DNA of 64,000 bases from Parasedimentitalea marina (GTDB lineage: Bacteria > Pseudomonadota > Alphaproteobacteria > Rhodobacterales > Rhodobacteraceae). Below the pieces are notes generated by a model that ran no database searches, had not been told where the DNA came from, and saw only the letters and a program-made list of their open reading frames with translations. This document shows positions 61,120 to 64,000 of this stretch, in pieces (within the stretch, counting starts at the first letter, position 1; every line of letters starts with the position of its first letter). The stretch lies in the NCBI RefSeq assembly GCF_004006175.1, contig NZ_CP033219.1, positions 3,844,001-3,908,000 of the forward strand, in the 5' to 3' direction. Both the position numbers and the translations under genes were made by a program.

Positions 61120-62544
61120 CTAATGTAATTCTTCTTCTAAATCTTCAAGATTGTTTGTGCCTTCCGCTTCATCCTCTTGTTTTGCGGCCTCTCTCAAAGC
61201 CCTGGCTCCAGTGTAGTTAAAATCTCTCGTGATATAGTCTTTTAGATGATCACGCAGCAGCTCCATTTTAAGCTGAGTCCGCAGCGTGTGGCGCTCTTCC
61301 TCCGAAAAAACCAAGTCAGTCTCTGACGCCTTTGAAACATCATTCGCTATAATGCTAATCTTTGAAAGGTTTAAGCGCTGTTGATTAATCCGCATAATTT
61401 CACCTACAAAAATTAGGGACAATTTTAAACTAGCCGCAATTATCGCCGAAGAAACAATTACGTACGGCATCCGAGTAACAAGAATTGACCAAATTCTTGC
61501 ATTTTCAACTTCGTCAAGAACGGTGGTAAGATTTGCTGCATTGAACACCAAAAGGCCTGAAATCAACACGATCGTCGCTATCGGAACAACGGCCATCTTC
61601 CAATATGACCTTATGTTGTCCGCGCCTTGCTCAACAAATGCGGAAATCTCAGTCGGGAACATGTTAATATTCTCGCGAAGCCCTTGCAGTTCAGACTTCC
61701 CGGCAACAATTGATTGCGAAAGAAGTTTCCGCTCTTCCTCTCGCTCAGCGATTTTATCTTCTACTGCTCGAAACTCAGATTTACCCGCCCTTACGGTGTC
61801 ACCAAGTGACTTCAAGTTTCCATTTAGCGAGTTTCGTTCCTCTGTGAGGCGTCCAATATCACCCTGCAACGCTACAACTTCACTTTGCCGAGTATCTACT
61901 TCCTCTTGCAGCGCATCTAGCTTGTCTTCTGCCTCGGTTATTTTGAGGTTTGAGGCCTCTGCATTCTCTATTGCCTTGTCACAGTTTGCTTGCACTTGGT
62001 CGCGGTAGACATTGAGTTGTTCCAGAACTCCTAGCAAAGCATCCATATTACTTCGCGGAAAACCACTTAATGTAACACTACCGATCTTTGGAGAGCGTAA
62101 AAATGCGGTTGGCGGTTTAAACCGAACAGCCTTCACCATCTCTCTTATGGGAAGCGAAAATACCTCATCTTCCCCCTTGGAAACTACTTGTCGAAAAGTT
62201 TGCCCTCCAGCGACCTCCCATTCGAATTCAAAACTGTGATATGACCCATAATCAACAGTTGAAACCGTTATCTCAGTTAAAAAAACATCTTCTTTAAAGT
62301 CATAATTAAACCAAACGTTTTTACCGCTCATTTCAGTTGGCTGATTAGATTTCGCAGCTAGTCTGGTTGTCTTATTTCCAGGTCGCTCCAGAAATGAGAA
62401 TTCTAAAACTGGGGTACTTCCGACTTCAATTTCTGATAATTTTTCACGTGCACTTGCTGCGCTGTTCAAACTAACTTCCGGCAAACTAATTTCCCCAAAT
62501 ATTTTATCACGCCATACGGTACCACTTCGGAAACAATCGCGCAA
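61120..62544 (-). CDS. Hypothetical coiled-coil membrane protein of AT-rich base use
   Basis: A 474-residue protein without a recognised family. The N-terminal 160 residues are beta-rich and could form a discoidin-like or jelly-roll sheet (KNVWFNYDFKEDVFLTEITV). Residues 185-295 form a long coiled coil. Two membrane helices lie at 317-337 and 359-381, and the acidic C-terminus is cytoplasmic. Base use is clearly AT-richer than all neighbours, suggesting transfer. The start is uncertain: the called start is TTG; a TTG at 62469 after GGAAG is possible. Hairpin repeats abut its 5' end, so it may be truncated. Confidence 0.7.
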   Translation of the reverse strand: MRDCFRSGTVWRDKIFGEISLPEVSLNSAASAREKLSEIEVGSTPVLEFSFLERPGNKTTRLAAKSNQPTEMSGKNVWFNYDFKEDVFLTEITVSTVDYGSYHSFEFEWEVAGGQTFRQVVSKGEDEVFSLPIREMVKAVRFKPPTAFLRSPKIGSVTLSGFPRSNMDALLGVLEQLNVYRDQVQANCDKAIENAEASNLKITEAEDKLDALQEEVDTRQSEVVALQGDIGRLTEERNSLNGNLKSLGDTVRAGKSEFRAVEDKIAEREEERKLLSQSIVAGKSELQGLRENINMFPTEISAFVEQGADNIRSYWKMAVVPIATIVLISGLLVFNAANLTTVLDEVENARIWSILVTRMPYVIVSSAIIAASLKLSLIFVGEIMRINQQRLNLSKISIIANDVSKASETDLVFSEEERHTLRTQLKMELLRDHLKDYITRDFNYTGARALREAAKQEDEAEGTNNLEDLEEELH

Positions 62545-62578
62545 ATGCTGCGCCGTGAAAACATGATCGGGTCAATCG

Positions 62579-62655
62579 CCAAATCTTCGATTTGGCAGCG
62601 CCCGGACCTCCCCCACGGGGAGGGCGCTACTCGCCCACCCCTCGGTCCGGGCGCT
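62579..62655. repeat. Cluster of hairpins at the 5' edge of the AT-rich gene
   Basis: CCAAATC-TTC-GATTTGG lies at 62579-62595. AGCGCCCGGACC (62597-62608) pairs with GGTCCGGGCGCT (62644-62655) around a GC-rich centre with its own hairpin. It could be a repetitive extragenic element or a terminator for the SRPBCC gene that ends at 62690. Confidence 0.65.
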
Positions 62656-62689
62656 GGGTTCTGTGGGAACCGGCCCGAAATCTACCGCT

Positions 62690-63163
62690 CTAGCCGGCCA
62701 TTGCGGTCCCTGTCCGGTTTGACTGCACCTTCTCCGCCAGCCCCTTTAGGTTGGCGTCCAGCAACTTGCCCATCATCAGCTTCATCATGGTCTGACCCAT
62801 CAGCCAGCCAAGGGGGCCGAATTTGACCCGATAGTCAAAGCTCCACGTGACGCGGGTCATGCCATTTAGCGTCGGGGTCAGTGACAGTTCGGCCTCGGCC
62901 TGGTGCAGGGGCATGGCGTCCATTTCGGACAGGCGCACGCGATAGCTGTGGTTGACCTTCCAGGCGATGACTTCCTCGACCAGCGAGGTGCCGTTGTCGA
63001 AATGGCAGCGACGTTTAGAGCCCACGCCATTGTCGCCGGTAGTCAGCGCATCAACCGAGGCGACCTGCGGGGCAAACTCGTCGATATGCATATAGCGCCC
63101 GATCACGGCCCAGATGGCGTCAGAGGTGGCAGGGATATCGAGTGTGCGTTGGTGGTGTATCAT
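62690..63163 (-). CDS. SRPBCC family protein
   Basis: The 157-residue protein has the START/polyketide-cyclase-like fold used to hold hydrophobic ligands: IPATSDAIWAVIGRYMHIDEF, then the strands around MTRVTWSFDYRVKFGPLGW and a long C-terminal helix. It is of the same broad fold as CoxG but not closely similar. Ligand is unknown. A dyad 58 bases upstream could be its operator. Confidence 0.85.
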   Translation of the reverse strand: MIHHQRTLDIPATSDAIWAVIGRYMHIDEFAPQVASVDALTTGDNGVGSKRRCHFDNGTSLVEEVIAWKVNHSYRVRLSEMDAMPLHQAEAELSLTPTLNGMTRVTWSFDYRVKFGPLGWLMGQTMMKLMMGKLLDANLKGLAEKVQSNRTGTAMAG

Positions 63164-63220
63164 GACTGTGGCCTACAAGGTTGTTTGGTTGATCTGTTGA
63201 GACCACACTAACAAGGGCTG

Positions 63221-63237
63221 ATGACAATTAGTGTCAT
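63221..63237. promoter_or_regulatory. Dyad upstream of the SRPBCC gene
   Basis: ATGACA-ATTAG-TGTCAT is a perfect 6-5-6 inverted repeat 58 bases before the start codon. It is a candidate operator; no regulator gene is next to it. Confidence 0.4.
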
Positions 63238-63256
63238 TAGATGAGCGACAGCTTGC

Positions 63257-63286
63257 AAAAAAGGCCCGCCATGTCTGACGGGCCTC
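63257..63286 (-). terminator. Terminator after clpB
   Basis: On the minus strand GGCCCGTCAGACATGGCGGGCC is followed by TTTTTTGC, directly downstream of the clpB stop. The stem has one wobble pair. Confidence 0.85.
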
Positions 63287-63293
63287 TCGCTCT

Positions 63294-64000
63294 TTAGTGT
63301 ACCACCGCGTCGTCCGGTTTGGGACGATTGGTGGATCCGACACGGTCACCGATGATCAGCCCCTCGGCACCGGCCGAGACCGGCACGGTGTCGCCGTCTT
63401 TGACATCGCCCCCAAGCAGCATTTCGGCCAATGCGTTTTGCAGGGCGCGTTGGATCACCCGTTTCAGGGGACGGGCACCAAACACCGGGTCATAGCCTTC
63501 GTCGGCCAACCATGTGCGGGCCTCATCGTCCAGCGCCAGCGTGATCTTGCGGGCAGCGAGACGTTTGATCAGCCGCGCCAGCTGGATATCAACGATGCCA
63601 TCCATGTCCTCGCGTTTGAGGCGGTCAAAGATGATGGTTTCATCCAGACGGTTCAGGAACTCAGGGCGGAAATGACCGCGTACTGCCTCCATCACGTCAC
63701 GCCGCGCATCAGATGCATCGGCACCGTCGGGCAACTGGCTAAGGGCCTGCGCGCCAAGGTTCGAGGTCAGCACAATCAGCGTTTGCTTGAAATCAACCGT
63801 GCGGCCCTGACCATCGGTCAGCACACCATCATCGAGCACCTGCAACAACACGTTGAACACGTCCGGATGCGCCTTTTCGACCTCGTCAAACAGCACCACC
63901 TGATAGGGACGTCGACGCACGGCTTCGGTCAGGGCACCGCCTTCGTCATAGCCAACATAGCCCGGAGGCGCGCCGATCAGACGGGCGACCGAGTGTTTCT
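63294..64000 (-). CDS. clpB: Chaperone ClpB, C-terminal part (runs off the window edge)
   Basis: The visible 235 codons are the C-terminal part of disaggregase ClpB. They hold the NBD2 stretch after Walker [21 protein letters not shown], then Walker [17 protein letters not shown], sensor 1 LTSNLG, the arginine finger in [11 protein letters not shown], and the sensor-2 motif GARPLKR. The C-terminal end is normal. The 5' part lies beyond position 64000. ClpB works with DnaK to rescue aggregated protein. Confidence 0.97.
   Translation of the reverse strand, partial: KHSVARLIGAPPGYVGYDEGGALTEAVRRRPYQVVLFDEVEKAHPDVFNVLLQVLDDGVLTDGQGRTVDFKQTLIVLTSNLGAQALSQLPDGADASDARRDVMEAVRGHFRPEFLNRLDETIIFDRLKREDMDGIVDIQLARLIKRLAARKITLALDDEARTWLADEGYDPVFGARPLKRVIQRALQNALAEMLLGGDVKDGDTVPVSAGAEGLIIGDRVGSTNRPKPDDAVVH

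Overview
The window is chromosomal DNA of a marine Roseobacter-group alphaproteobacterium (Rhodobacterales). The evidence is GC-rich coding sequence with low-GC exceptions, an rRNA operon of the alphaproteobacterial order 16S-tRNA-Ile-tRNA-Ala-23S-5S-tRNA-fMet, an intervening sequence in helix 9 of the 23S gene, an aerobic CO dehydrogenase (cox) operon, and genes of the DMSP demethylation route. No species is claimed.

Layout. 0.1-8.6 kb: a glycerophosphodiesterase/RidA pair, a two-gene type I secretion module, an MlaA-MlaC pair for outer-membrane lipid traffic, and penicillin-binding protein 1A. 8.7-18.8 kb: glnK-amtB, an aminotransferase translationally coupled to 3-mercaptopyruvate sulfurtransferase, a GNAT enzyme, smpB, an EamA transporter, an XRE-cupin regulator divergent from a BenE-type transporter across a striking paired operator, and ilvD. 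18.8-26.9 kb: a complete Dpp/Opp-type ABC importer, a DmdA-like folate-dependent demethylase and a divergent LysR regulator. 27.1-35.7 kb: coxMSLDEF plus coxG behind an MHYT-LytTR membrane regulator; the M-S-L order and the Cys motif of CoxL mark a form I CO dehydrogenase. 35.9-39.7 kb: dmdD and dmdC with a divergent AraC-type regulator.

39.7-46.3 kb is the least explained part. Five tightly packed genes encode a KASIII-like condensing enzyme, an NAD-dependent epimerase/3beta-HSD-like reductase, a metallo-beta-lactamase-fold hydrolase, an F390-synthetase/PaaK-like adenylating enzyme and a BtaA-like (DUF3419) aminocarboxypropyl transferase. An MFS transporter lies divergently beside them. The set recalls the logic of olefin/beta-lactone (OleABCD) pathways but with different enzyme families, so it is the best candidate for an undescribed biosynthetic system.

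46.7-56 kb: rpsU, a decayed receiver-domain fragment, a NicO-type nickel/cobalt exporter or permease with its DUF1007 partner, a truncated second tRNA-fMet, and the rRNA operon on the minus strand. 56-64 kb: msrPQ, a membrane-anchored glutamate-synthase-like flavoprotein, a TVP38/DedA-type membrane protein, an unknown lipoprotein, an AT-rich coiled-coil membrane protein of unknown function that looks acquired, an SRPBCC protein, and the 3' end of clpB running off the window edge.

Taken together, many genes fit life on algal products and reduced one-carbon or sulfur compounds: CO as an energy supplement, DMSP and methylated sulfur compounds as carbon and sulfur sources, and ammonium and peptide import.
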